Assembly: GCA_026686845.1 (NCBI GenBank)
Contig: JAIVEN010000024.1
Span: forward strand, 2,963,501 to 3,027,500
Direction: 5' to 3'
Origin: Adenanthera pavonina
Lineage: Eukaryota > Streptophyta > Magnoliopsida > Fabales > Fabaceae
Length of the DNA: 64,000 nt
Shown in pieces: positions 11,780-23,926 of the stretch. Position 1 is the first letter of the stretch; each line of letters begins with the position of its first letter. A program made the translations under genes and the position numbers. A model generated the notes under the pieces. It was not told the origin of the DNA. It saw only the letters and a program-made list of their open reading frames with translations, and ran no database searches.

Positions 11780-14338
11780 TGTAACACCTCATACTTACAC
11801 TCATTTCCCATGTATTTACTATATTTAAGACCATTATTACTTGATTAGAGACTTGATTACATAAGACAACTTAAATCAATTTATTTCATTTCGGGTACCA
11901 TTTCCTTGGTTAACTTCTTTTTACCCGGTGAACTTTGAAAATTCATAACTAAATCAAGAAAAATCACATTGACATGGTTCAAGTCTCTAAATATAGCTTA
12001 AAATATTCTATACATGGGAAAAATGTTGAACAGGGAAGTTACTTGGCCAACTTATACAGTAAGTTCGTATTATGTGTACTGTAGCAATGGTCATTTTTGA
12101 AAATTTCTGATTCTGACCATAACTTTGAAAAATCACCATAAATCATATACAACTCCAAATTGAGTGATCTTTGTGTCTATGGAAAGCTACACATGTCTAG
12201 TTTTCATACATATAAAACACTAATGCACTGAACATATCGAGGTATGTACAGTACTTCGAATTGTCAACCATGTTCAGAAAGGTCTCTTGCATTCTCCCAA
12301 CATTCCAAAATACACACTCATATATACATAAATAGTCATGACTTGCCTTTATCTTACATGATGCTCCATAAGAACTTAGAGGAAAATATTAACATGGAAG
12401 CATAGCATGATCATATCCCATAAGGTTTTACATAACCTTTCATATAATAGCATCAATCTAAGTATCATTAGCTTGAATATTACTTTGCTTCTCCTTGCCT
12501 TTCCTTTCTTGGGTAATCTTGCAATAACTTGAACCTAAAATTGGTTAGACATTTGGAGAGGGGTGAGATTCAAAGAATCTCAGTAGTAACTACCATCATG
12601 CACACATATCATCATATATATTGCAAGTATTCATCTCAAAATACATTAAGCATGCAATCAAATCATTTTGGCATAACCATTTTATAAAAATTTGGGCAGC
12701 ACTTCCCCTTGTATTTAGACATATCCAGGGTCACATTACCCTTCAAACAATCCAACCAACAATGCCAAATCATCACAAGACAACATTCCAAACATTAAAG
12801 ACATCATTCAAACCAAGCAACATCAATGATAATACATAAGCATAGATAGGTGAGTTAACTACCTTTGGGCTTTCCACTAATCTCCAAACTTTGCAAACCT
12901 TTTCCTTGATCTTCTAACACTCCTTTGGATCCTATAGCATAATCAAATAATGCCATTAACCACTAATTATCCAATTTCATTCACAAAGTGCTCACTTGAA
13001 CTAAAATTTGCACTTTGTTATCCATCATGCATTCCTTGTACAACATACTTGTTCTAACCTATTTTGGACCCAAGGAATCCATTTTTGAGGTCAAAAACTT
13101 GAAATTCCCTTCCTATAATAAACCCTAATTGGGCAGAAAATTATCATAAATTATAGAAAAATAACTAACCGATTAATTTGTAATCTAATGATATATTCTT
13201 GCATCTTATGGCCTATACAACCCTTTTCATGGCTTAATTTTCCCATACCTTCATTTTCTCTCTCTACTCTCTCTCTAGGTAGAAACTTTCAGTAAGAAAA
13301 TAGAGGGAAAATAGCCATTAAAATACCTAAAAATTGCTAGGAGACATAAGGAAAGGGTTGTAAGATAATACCTTGAAGTTTTGGGACAAATCTTGCAATA
13401 TTCTCTTTTCCCCTTTGCTCTCTCTCTCTCTCATGCGTTCCTGGCTTTCTTCTCCACTGAACCACGTCTTGTTTTCGTGAGGAAGATGAAATGATGGTTT
13501 AAGATGATAATTATATAATATAATAACTTAATTTACTTTTATTTCTATTTTCATTTACTTTTCTTTTAAAAAAAGCTTTTCCAACAATTCCTTTCATGTC
13601 TCATTCACAAATCATACGTGTTTCATCCTCCTTCTGGCCAAAAATTGTTTAAATAATATTTATGGATCAAAATACCCTTTACCAATTAAATTTACCCATA
13701 CCGATTGGGTATTTTTGCCAAAATTGTCATTACATTGGTAAAGAATTATCCAACCATTACTTTTGATCCAAAACCATTATCTAGATCCAAAATATATTTT
13801 AACAAAGTCCAATCATTGTCCTTGGATCAATACTGTCTTTTCCTGCAGTCTAAACTGACTTTTATCGGGTAAGATATTAATATTAAATCATAATTACCCA
13901 ATAAATATTATTTTGATCTTAATAAATTCCATACTATATTCCAATGGTCTAAGCTCATTGAGAGCTTCATTTTGACTATAATTTTTTATATTTACAAAAA
14001 ACCCCTTGACCCGGGTCTAATTTATAATTTTTAAAACTTTCGGGTCATCAGGTGTAATTTCCACCAAAATTCATAAAATTGGTTTCAATTCTTGCTTGCG
14101 TCCACCGCCTTCGTCTTTTCTTTCTTTCTTTCTTTCTTTTTTTTTTCTTTTCCTTTTTTTTTCCCTTAGGGACAAAATCGTCATTTCCATATTTCTTAGG
14201 GACAAAAATATAATTTCTCATTTTTCAATCCAATCAGGAAAAATGACCTCTTTACCCTATTACACGTAAAACAGTGTCTGCCCATTTTTGTAAATTCTCT
14301 CTGCATTTTTAGTTATCTAATATTTTAGGGATGTTACA
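11780..14338 (-). repeat. Gypsy 3' LTR (left copy), 2559 bp
   Basis: It opens TGTAACACCTCATAC and closes TAGGGATGTTACA, an inverted-repeat end pair. It contains CT-rich microsatellites (about 13410-13430, and a CTTT run near 14117-14140). It also holds a block at 13858-14070 that is strongly conserved in the diverged solo LTR at 45115-47986. The open frame at 12621-12839 recurs in the other LTR but has no recognisable product. Confidence 0.9.
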
Positions 14339-14354
14339 ATTCCCTCCCCCTTAA
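14339..14354 (-). other. Gypsy polypurine tract
   Basis: Read on the minus strand, TTTTAAGGGGGAGGGAAT abuts the LTR start TGTAACATCCC. Just upstream on that strand is TTTCGAGGACGAAATTT, a familiar 3'-end layout of plant Del/Tekay-type gypsy elements. Confidence 0.8.
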
Positions 14355-17300
14355 AATAAATTTCGTCCTCGAAATTTAGATATATACTAGTACCTCTTAT
14401 TACTTTTCTCTTAATTTCCCAATTTTCCAGACCATTTAAACCAGAGCAATACTCTTATTTCTCACTTACTTGACTCTTCAGTCAATATTTTACCCTGGTA
14501 TCATTTAGTCATTTATAATACTTGAAGAGTCTGGTTCATATTCTTTAAACTGGGAATTGTGAGAACATCATAAACTAACTTTACTTTAGGGGTATTGAGA
14601 ATTTTCACTCGTAACATCCTTATTCTTAGTTCCATAACTTTCTCTTATCTTATTCATGCTATACTTTCTTTATTGGCACCTAATATTATCTCTTTCTCTA
14701 CTTCCATGCTATTCACATGAATAATCTTTCTACCAAGGCATAAGCTCGTCACATTAGCTTTGCCTAGATGACATTTACAGGTCATCTCATATTTTCCTTT
14801 TACTTCTTTTCTTTTCTTTACCTCAAGTCTAACTCTTCTTTTATCTCATAATCCCTTGAGGCTATTGTGATCTCAAACACTTTTATAGTAATACCATCAA
14901 TATAGCAATTTATAGTAACTATCATAACTCTTAGTAACTCTTCTTGAGAGCATTATTTACCACTACTATAAGTGGGAACATGCTTTTTGTAGAATTATTA
15001 CATAAAACATTGGCTAATACCTGCTCCTCAACCCTGTTACATTACTTGTATCCTAATCCATGCTTACTTTAATAATTATAGACCCCTATGGTCATTATTG
15101 GGTTAGGATTAATCATCTCAGGGAAGGAGGTTTAGCCTTTGTAGCTTATAAAATCTCATTTCTTAATCTCTTTCCCACGTTAGTTTCTTTTCTATCTAAG
15201 CGGTAAGACAACTTGAGAGAAATTTTTTTTTTTTTTAACATCTTGCTAAACTTGGAGACCTCTTGTCTCTATTACAGTGTTCGGTCTCTCCCATTTCATA
15301 ACTTTACTTGCTTTACTAGGATCTACTACGATCCATATGGGAGATTCTGTAATCTACTAACCGTACTTCTTAGAGCCCAGCTCCCATCTACTAAGTTCAG
15401 CAAACTTTTTCTTTAATTACATTTCAAAACTTCTCAATTGCCTTTCGTGCTCCTTTAAATGTTTGAGGTCACAATAAACTATTCATCTTTTATTCATGTA
15501 GCCTAACAGGTGCTTTTAGTAAGACTGTCATAAATTCTTGGTGCCCAAATTTAATTATTGGCACATTTTCCTCATCTTTTACATCATTTTCATATTCCCC
15601 AATAGGTCACTTATCATGAGATTTCCCTTACTTGAGCGTACTTATTTGTAAAGTGCTGAGGGGTTCTACTGCACTCTTGTCATTCTTGAGACTTAGAGAA
15701 TACGGCATTGTACTTCATTTTAAACTATAACTTATCTGTGTGACCTCTGGATCACTTATTGCTCTTAAATTTTAGGGAATTCATCCCCTATACTTATAGT
15801 GCTTCTTTTTACTCTAACCTTTACTAGGTTAGAGATTCATCTTATCACTATGCCTTTACGTATAAACATACCCATGAATCTTGTATTCTGCTTATCTTAT
15901 CATACCTTTAAGATTTTTTTGGCTCTTTGTGATTCAGGGTCTCAATAATATTAAGGCAGTGATCTCTAACGTTTTACTCTTAGGACATATCTGCTTTATC
16001 TGTTCTTATACATAACTTCTTAGTTACTTAACCATGGTCGATTAGTGTTTTAGCAATTTAAGGGAAACTTCTTAACCTTTCAAAAGTTTCTTGCTAGCTT
16101 AGTTAGAATCTAGCCCTCAGCCTCTCACCATTACTCATTCTTACTCTACCGGCATCACCCTAATAGCCACTTTCCATTACTTTGCCTTGGTGACTCATCT
16201 GATGGAGGATTTTATCTCTTTGCTCAATTGGGCTTCTCCCCAAGAGCTACCTTCCATTTGCCTTGCCTCGGCTGCTTTTATCATATGGAAGATTTCATAC
16301 TAAACTCAGCAATCGACTATCTCAAGGTTTCTTAGTTCCCTAACTGTTTATCACTAATCAAATACTTTAGGCTCATACTTTGTACCTTACACCTCATAAG
16401 TATACTAACTTTTCTTACAGAGGCATTACATCTTATCAAACTTTCTCATTTCAATCTTACATCAACTTTCTTGTCTATTCTTGACATCATTTTTCAAGCA
16501 TCACTTAGCTTGAGCTATCAACATAACATTTAACTTAAAGTCAATACCTGAAACACCTTCAAGGGGTAGGCAAAATCTTCATCTTGCTCATACAATCTAG
16601 AAGGAGATTATTTATAAAAGTTAATTCATGCCAATGCTCACATCACTACTAGGGAAGGGCATACCAATCTTTATATTGCTACAGTGCTTAGTTAGACAAA
16701 CAATGGAGATTATAGCCTAGTTTTTCATCAAGACATTCTCATATAACTTATATAATAGTAACTTCCAGACTCAACTTCTTAGCATAGCTACAGAATTAAT
16801 CTTGCACCTGAATCATACCTTTACTAAGGTCAGGTGACTTACAGACCTTAGACTGAGATTAGCACAAAGACTTTTTCATGCGCTTATAGTCTGGGGTTGG
16901 TCATCTCCATAGTACTGTCATAAGTATAGTGTCCCGACTCTTTATACTTAAAGCACACGTTCTTCATTGCTAAGCATAACCTTCTATTATGAGCCTTTCC
17001 ACATTCTTAAAAATAGGAGTTGGCTTACTCAACTATCTACTCTGTGCTTATTGCCTTACTTCTTGAATTCCCTGGTATTCCAAGGTTACTTACCATTACT
17101 TATCAACAAACTATTGAAGGAAGATTAGGTACTGAGTCAGTTGATTATACCTTGTGACATATTTAATGAATGACTCATTCACATCTTAGTTGATCCTTAT
17201 AATTCCACTTTCTTTTCATCTCTTACAGACTAGGGAAAATAACTTTTATAAAGCTATTCTCATAATACTTCCCGAGTCAATAAAGAGCCCTTTACCAGAT

Positions 17301-18782
17301 TAGCTCCTTCCGTGTTCTGCCACCATTGGTCAGTCTCCTTTACCATCAAACTTCCATTTTCGATGTGCATCCTATCATCTTTGAATGGAAGCTAATAATT
17401 TCTCATCAGGCAATCATATATCAGTGGTTGGCAAACACATCTAGTTGTCTTGGGAAAAATCCTTCAGAACCTATTAATTTACTTGAGGCTGCTACAGCAT
17501 AGCTGGAAACCTTAAGGGCTCTAGCTTTTCCCTTGTTGTCCTTGAGCATTAACTATCTCTTATAGTTACTCAATAGTTTCCTACTATTGATCCAGAAAAC
17601 TAAGGATTACTTGCAAGGGATCTAAACTGGGAGTACATTCAATTACTGTTACTAGAGTCATTTGAGAGACATGTGCTTACACTATTAGCCTTTGTTGGGC
17701 ACCTCTTCGTATCTTAATGACTCTTAATAACAACTTGAACTCCACAATTACATTAACTACTACTTCATTATACCATCACTGGTAAGAACTTATCATTGTA
17801 TCTCGATCCCTGGTCTTTTACTTTACTAATCTTTAATCAGCATTTGGTTGCATATATATATATTAAGTCAAAGATTGTAGCTATACATCTTATTTGTATA
17901 TACATGTTCCTTATATACACATTTCCTTGAGCTTATAGGGCTTCCATACTAACATTAGGCTTATTATTGTCATCTGGCTTCTCAATTGGATCTCTTTTTG
18001 GATCCCCATATGAGAATTCTATTGCCTTAGCTTTCTTTCCTGATAGTGCTTTACTTGGATCGTTCAGGCAATGACATAGCCCTTCAGAGTGTTAAACACT
18101 CAACCTTAAGAGAACTCCTTAATACAGCTCCAGAGCTCATGATCTTGTTATGACATCTAGTACTTGCTCAACCCATTCTCTTATAGGAAGCTTAAAATTA
18201 TAATGCCCTTCTAAGAATCTCTTTCGCTTCTAGTTTTGTACCAAGAAAATCTAAAATTGAGCATATCCTCACAAATCCATCATGATATTTATCATACATA
18301 GCTTTAATAGCATTTGGATTTGGAGTTCTTGGTTTAGTTGGAATGAAAATCTTGCTGGATCCTATGTCTTCCCTTATAGGATCTTGATTAGGCTCAGGCC
18401 AAATTCTTGTATCTGCGTTACTAACCATCTTTCTTTTCTAAGTTACCTTTCTTTAAATCTTACATTAGTTTTTCCCCATTGAAATTTTTTTTTTCTATCA
18501 TTTATTCCTTACTGGCCTCTTTCATTCATTACTGAAAACATCTTGCCACTGAACTTATTTTGGAGGCAGGATACTTGCTTTTTACTCATTAACAACCTAC
18601 CATTACATCTCATAGCTACTTTCTAGTCAGTGGCTTGGCATTAGAGAAAAGCCTTAGGTTAACATTCATACTAGCTACTGATTAATGAGGTTTCATATCT
18701 TTCTAAAATCATCCTAGATCATCTTCTTTCAGAAAACTATCAGAACTATAGGGCTCATCAATCTTTCTCATTCATCATAGAG
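14355..18782 (-). other. Gypsy interior, left part, non-coding
   Basis: About 4.4 kb with no recognisable protein motif on either strand and very few open frames. The only minus-strand frame worth noting is 18198-18428 (76 codons, MVSNADTRIW start). It lies close to where a gag would begin but matches nothing I recognise. The region is therefore either a non-autonomous element's filler or extremely decayed coding DNA. Confidence 0.6.
18198..18428 (-). CDS. Unrecognised small ORF in the gypsy interior
   Basis: A 76-codon frame with start ATG and a product of mixed, soluble composition (IPTKPRTPNPNA, then GFVRICSILDFLGTKLEA). It lies about 0.7 kb downstream of the 5' LTR once the nested element is removed, the usual position of a gag start. 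I do not recognise a domain. It may be a remnant or a chance frame. Confidence 0.2.
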   Translation of the reverse strand: MVSNADTRIWPEPNQDPIREDIGSSKIFIPTKPRTPNPNAIKAMYDKYHDGFVRICSILDFLGTKLEAKEILRRAL

Positions 18783-18787
18783 GTTTA
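18783..18787. repeat. Target site duplication GTTTA (left)
   Basis: GTTTA precedes the left LTR of element 1 and recurs exactly at 30644-30648. Confidence 0.92.
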
Positions 18788-20512
18788 TGTTAGCAAGGCT
18801 GACTTCCCAAGAGGGGGGGTGAATTGGGAAGATTGAAAATTTTCTGCACAAGGTGAGGTAAGTGGAGATATCACAGTATAATGAAAATAATGCGTAAAAC
18901 AGAGCAAGCTGAAAAGTGAAGATAGGGAGAAGAAAACTCAGTAATTTATCCTGGTTCGGTCTTTCCACTTGACCTACATCCAGTCCCCAAGACACCTCTT
19001 GAGATTTATCCACTATACAGCAAGAATTTCAATGGGCTTCTTGCTAAGGCCACAGTACAACGAGTATGCTCTGTTTCTGAGCTCTCTCAAACTCTCCAAG
19101 CACTTTCACTGTGTGCTTCTCAATCCCCTTGTGAATACCCCTCACAAGTAAATCTATCTTCCAGATGAAGAGTAGATTGATTACAATGAAATAACTCTCT
19201 TGAAAAGAGTAGATATGAAAGTTTAAGTACAAGTTTAGAAGTTGAGAGGGTAAAAGCTTTTGAGAAGAAGATTTAGCAGAAATTCGGTATATACAAGTTT
19301 GATTCGTTACCCACAACTTCAAATGATGTTGTATTTATAGATTTAGGTCTCAAATATCCGTTAGAGACTAAATCTATCCGTTGGGGAAGTTATCCAACGG
19401 TTACTCTAAAAAACTATCCGTTTACCAACCGCATTTAATGTTTCTGACATACTGAAATTCGAATTTTGGTTGGTCAACAGACGAATTTCGAAGGAACCGA
19501 AGGTTAAAGCTTTCAACGTTACAACACGAAGTTCGTCTGTTCATGAATTGAAATTCGAATTTTGAAACTTATAAAACATTTTCACAATGTGACATACGAA
19601 TTTTCAAGAAGAAAGATTTTTGGTTAAGTGTGAACAGTGTTTTCAATTTGCTACAGTGTCTTCGAAATTCGAATTTTGGTATCCAAAATTCGTCTGTCCA
19701 TTGAACGTATAAAGAGACACAGTAGTTTACTTTCTTCGAAATTCGAATTTTGAAAGGGTGACATTCGTCTGTCAGAGAGCAATTTTGAGACTTAACTCAT
19801 TCTTGATCTCAGATGAACTTTAACATAGTTTCAGACGAATTTCTTCTATTTTCTCAAGTTTTGTTTTGTCTGAAATTCGAATTTTGAAGACTCAAAGTTC
19901 GTCTGTTGTAAAGAAGCTTCTTTCAGACTTATATGAAAATTCGAATGTTGGAATCTCGAAATTCGTCTGTCAGAGAGCATTTTTCAAGCTGAATATCTTT
20001 TGATTTCAGATGCACTTTGTCATGGTTTCAGACGAATTTCTTTGGTTTTCACAAACTTCATTTTACTTGAAATTTGAATTTTGGAAGTGTGAAGTTCGTC
20101 TGTCACCAGAAAGGCTTCTTTCAGACTAGATGAAAATTCGAATTTTGAACCACCAAAATTCGTCTGACAGAGAGCCATCTCTTCAGACTTAATCAGTTTT
20201 AGCTCGAAATTCGAATTTCCAAAGGCAAAGTTCGAATTTCTAACTTGACAGTTTAGTTTAAACTTTTAACCTTCGTCTGTTTGTGGGTGTTTTTCAAATA
20301 TTCAAGGATTTAACATAAAATCAAAGTTTGAAAACATCTTTTCTTCAAATCAAAACCTTTTACCCAATCATAACAAAAACTAAAGATCCTACAAGAGATC
20401 TAACAGCAAATACTCAGAAAATCTTCACTTGGAACAGCTTTGATCTCCTTTGATATCTTCAATCCAAGATCTTGAGTGTTGGTTTAAAATCATCAAAACT
20501 CTTTCATCAACA
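18788..20512 (-). repeat. 3' LTR of element 1
   Basis: On the coding strand it runs TGTTGATGAAAGAG to CCTTGCTAACA. About ten AAATTCGAATTT-type palindromes and more than a dozen CAGACGAAYTTTG words on both strands fill 19440-20280, upstream of the TATA box (19332-19339 as TATTTATA on the plus strand). The frames at 18768-19322 are LTR shadows. Confidence 0.93.
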
Positions 20513-20526
20513 TTCTCCCCCTTTTT
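20513..20526 (-). other. Polypurine tract copy 3, LTR-adjacent (element 1)
   Basis: On the coding strand AAAAAGGGGGAGAA directly precedes the LTR TG. Confidence 0.88.
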
Positions 20527-20580
20527 GATGATGACAAAACAACTCACAAACTGGATTAGTACTTGGGTTTGCTTTCATAA

Positions 20581-20590
20581 GCTCCCCCTC
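20581..20590 (-). other. Polypurine tract copy 2 (element 1)
   Basis: GAGGGGGAGC on the coding strand, in the same relative position as in elements A and D. Confidence 0.7.
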
Positions 20591-20794
20591 AACATATGCA
20601 TAAGATATCAAAATAACAGATTAAGTGAAGAGATTTAACGCCCAAAATATTGCAATCAAGAACATACTATATATCACCAAACTATTGTAATACAAATTCC
20701 AACTAAAGAGTAGTTCTTAAAATCACACAACCAAATACAAAACACCCAAATAAAACAAGATACAACAAGAATAATCAGCCTAAGATCTAAGTCA

Positions 20795-22904
20795 TCACTT
20801 CTTCTTTGGCTTCTTGCTGTAAGTCTTTCCTTTTCCAGATGGCTCAGCAGATTTTCCAGCTTGCTTGGTCCCAGTTTGCTTCCCAGTTTGCTTTATCTTC
20901 TCCCCCTTTTTGGCATCATCAGGAAGTCCAACAAAGTCCATTGGAGGAGGTATCTGAGTGATAGGAACAGCACGAAGGGGGACAGGAGCAAAAGGAATCT
21001 CTGGCTGAACTGGTGCAGGGGGCTCAGCAGGTTCTTCATCATCATCAGAGACCTCAAGCAGTACTTGCATTTCCTGCCTAGAAAGAGTTAGTTGAGCTCT
21101 TTGGTGCTCTGAAAGCCCATAAGCAGCAATGAGCAATGGCAAGATAATCTACTACAGGCACAATGCTCCTTTCCACATTGCTTGCTCCTTCTGGCACAGA
21201 AGAGGTTGAAATGGCTTCAACCAGTCTTTCAACTTGCTCTGATTCTTGAATGGACAGAATTGAATCCAGAGCATCTTCTTGCATTGGCTCAAGAGGGCTT
21301 GATTCTTGAAGACCTTCTCCTTCTAATCCATAGTCCAAGGGTGGACCAGGACTTGGTGTTTTCATAGCACCATCACCATCCATATCAGTATCATGGTCAG
21401 AGGAGGCAATCTCAAAGGGACTTGGAGGCACAGGGGATGGAGACAGAGTAGGCTCAGGGACACCAGGCTGAGGTGGAGCTGAAGTGGTAGGAATTGCATT
21501 TCTTATCTCTTCATATGCATCAGCCACCACCTTCATATTTACTGCCAACTGATGGATCTGATCTTGTAGATGAGCAAATTTGGCATTTTGCTCATCTTTA
21601 ATGCTGAGAATGAGTGTTGACAGACTGTCAAACAACTCAGTGATCTTAGTTGGCTTGGCTTGTGAGGAGGGAGTGGAAGGAGGGTGAGTAGGCCTGGAGG
21701 GAGATGGAATTGTCTGGGAAGGCTGAGGTAAGGATCTTTCAGGGGCCTCAGAAGTGCCTTCTTGTTGGAGGGATGCATCAGGGACAAAGAACAGGTCTTC
21801 AGTTTTTCCTGCTCCCTTTCCAACCCATCGTCCTTCATCTTTCTCAATGCCCATTCTTTGCAGTTCCTCCTCCTTGAATGCCTCAGTGAGTTTCCCTTTC
21901 CCTTTCTCAATGTGCTGAATCCTAGCATGCTGCATGATTCTTGAAACAATTGCAGCATAGGGGAGTGTGGAATCCTTCCTCTGATCCCTTGCCTTTATCA
22001 TTCGCTGAAGGATGATATGACCCATATTGATCAGCTTCCCACGAATGATAGCAGTCATCACATGAGCCTCTGCCCTTGTTATCAGATTGAAGCTACCACC
22101 CTTGTTAAAAATGATCCTTGACACTATGTAGTGCAGGATTCTGACTTGTACACTTAGGTCTGTGGGCTTCAACAGATTTATTGTTGGCCTGTTCTCCCTT
22201 CTCCTGAATAAGGTGTCCAAAATGGTGCTCTCCTTGTAGTACAGAAAGGATCCACCTTCTTCATCTGCTGTGCTTGCCTCATCCATATACCCAGAGGCTG
22301 TTAAGTCAACTTTTAGCCCATCTTGTCCTGGGATTTCTAACACCTCATTGAATGTTTCATCAGCAAGCCAAATGGTCCTTGATCTCAAGGTGACCTCCTA
22401 TTTCATCTTCTTGCTGTTATACTTAAGAGACGCATACCAAGTCTTCACTACTTCATCATCATATCTTTCAGCAATTTCCAACAAATTTTTATATCTTAAC
22501 AACCATATAGCAGCATCAAAATTGTTGGAAATCAGAAATTGTTCCACATTCACACAATGAGGCTTGATTACCTTTTTGTTGGAAAACTTGGTAGTGTACT
22601 CTTCTTGAATCTCAGGAGTGCTCCATAGTAGTAGTGTAGTCAATTCAAACTCTCCAGATTCAGTACTGGAAGAGGCAGAAGAGGCAGCAGCAGGAGCAGA
22701 CGGTTCTGCACTTTTTGAAGAGGAGGGGCCAGATTTCTGGGATTCTGCTTTGGATGAAGATTTTTGGCGTTTAGAGGGAGTAGCTTTACTGGGTTCGGCT
22801 TTTCTCTTTGATTTCTCTCCTTCTTTGGTAGCATATTGTGATTTAACATTCCTTTTCGGACGGGCCACAGCTTTTCCTGTTCCAGGAATTTTAACTCTTG
22901 CCAT
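20795..22904 (-). pseudogene. ORF3 of element 1, third gene downstream of pol
   Basis: About 700 codons, starting MARVKIPGTG. Residues 1-85 are Lys/Arg/Ser/Ala-rich. A conserved core follows (about 90-360) with WSTPEIQEEY, TWYASLKYNS, RSRTIWLADETFNE, VRILHYIVSRIIFNK and HIILQRMIKARDQRKDSTL. Next comes a Pro/Ser section, a likely coiled coil near 420-480 (DEQNAKFAHLQDQIHQL), an acidic Pro-rich part and a basic tail ending KKPKKK. A TAG at 22398-22400 sits where element D has a Trp codon. Near 21120-21145 a deletion with frameshift removes about 25 residues present in D. The product is unknown. Sireviruses often carry an extra ORF here, called envelope-like in some, but I see no signal peptide or membrane segment. 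The core resembles the domain labelled putative plant transposon protein (memory only). Confidence 0.7.
20898..20911 (-). other. Polypurine tract copy 1, inside ORF3 (element 1)
   Basis: AAAAAGGGGGAGAA on the coding strand, translated as part of DDAKKGEK. It is identical to the LTR-adjacent tract. Confidence 0.75.
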
Positions 22905-23926
22905 TTCTCGGTTGAATGAAGCAGAATGTGGCTGAGAATGGGTTTATATGATGCGAAAGGAAGTTTAATCGGTGGAAAAAGACGGTTTTTGGACAGAAGT
23001 TAAGAGGATTGAAGAGAGAATCAGAACAGACTTAGAGAGGTTACAAATAGGGTTGCGTCTGTTCTGTGGAAAACTGACGCATTTAACGTGTGTAACCGTC
23101 TGACAGACGAATTTTGAGAGGTCAAAATTCGAACTTCGGGCAGTTACAAGTTAAACCGTTCAGCACAGCTTACTGACAGACGAATTTTCATCTTGAAAGT
23201 TCGTCTGACAGTGGCTTGAAACAAACAATACAAGCACATCAGACGAATTTTGTTCCAACAAAATTCGAATGTTGAAAAGAAAAAGGCAGACAATAATCAA
23301 ATCAACAGTCAATAGACGAATTAAGCATTCAGAACTTCATCTTTCAGTGATACAATCAACAAGAACATGGTTCAACAGACGAATTTTGAGCTTGACAATT
23401 CGAATTTTTCAACTTTTGTCAAGATTGTTCAACATTCGTATGTTAAGAAGTAATGCTTCATATAGCAATGATGAACAACTATGACGTTGAAAATATATAT
23501 ATATATATATTTTTTTTTTTGTCTTTGAAAATTTGAACTTTCAAGCATCAATAGACGAATTTCGAGGCATAACCGAGAACTGTTCCAAGACATAACAGGC
23601 CAAAGTTCGTCTGTTAGTCAACCAAAATTCGAATGTTGACCACGTTGACTAGTTCAAAAACATAGATTATCAAAGAGATTTTTCTAGTATTCAAACAACA
23701 CACAAATTTCAACTTTAAAAACTTACAGAATGGATCCAGAACTCAGAATAATTATCATTCTCTTCATTTTCTGGTTGTTCCAATCTGGAGTGCTCCAATC
23801 TTTCAAACTTTTAGCCATTGATTTTCACAAGGAGCACCTGAAACTATACTAAAACATACTCCGATGCTCAAGTTAGAATTTATTCTAATATGAAAAGTTC
23901 TAAAGACAGACTTGCACATAAATGAC
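22905..23926 (-). repeat. Spacer between pol and ORF3 with LTR-type palindromic words
   Basis: Between about 23098 and 23645, CAGACGAATTTT, AATTCGTCTG and AATTCGAA words recur on both strands, as in the LTR. A TA-repeat and T-run lie at about 23490-23520. On the coding strand a TATA-like TATAAAC (22942-22948) lies about 40 bp before the ORF3 ATG. No coding frame is supported. Confidence 0.75.
22942..22948 (-). promoter_or_regulatory. Candidate TATA box of ORF3 (element 1)
   Basis: TATAAAC on the coding strand, 38 bp from the ORF3 ATG. Element D has the same word at the same distance, in a conserved TTTCGCATC context. No transcript evidence is available, and the leader would be very short. 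Confidence 0.4.

Noticed and set aside
12621..12839. 72-codon frame repeated at 31862-32080
   Set aside because: Conserved only because both copies are LTRs of one recent gypsy element; no protein features.
19440..20280. Regularly recurring short palindromes resembling a CRISPR array
   Set aside because: Spacing is irregular, the words occur in both orientations, and the block is repeated inside every LTR of this family. It is LTR U3 sequence in a plant retroelement.
20795..22904. Calling ORF3 an envelope gene
   Set aside because: Some sireviruses have ORFs given that name, but no signal peptide, membrane segment or cleavage site is visible here.
22618..22935. Plus-strand 105-codon frame opposite ORF3 of element 1
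   Set aside because: Antisense shadow of the biased Ser/Lys-rich ORF3 N-terminus.
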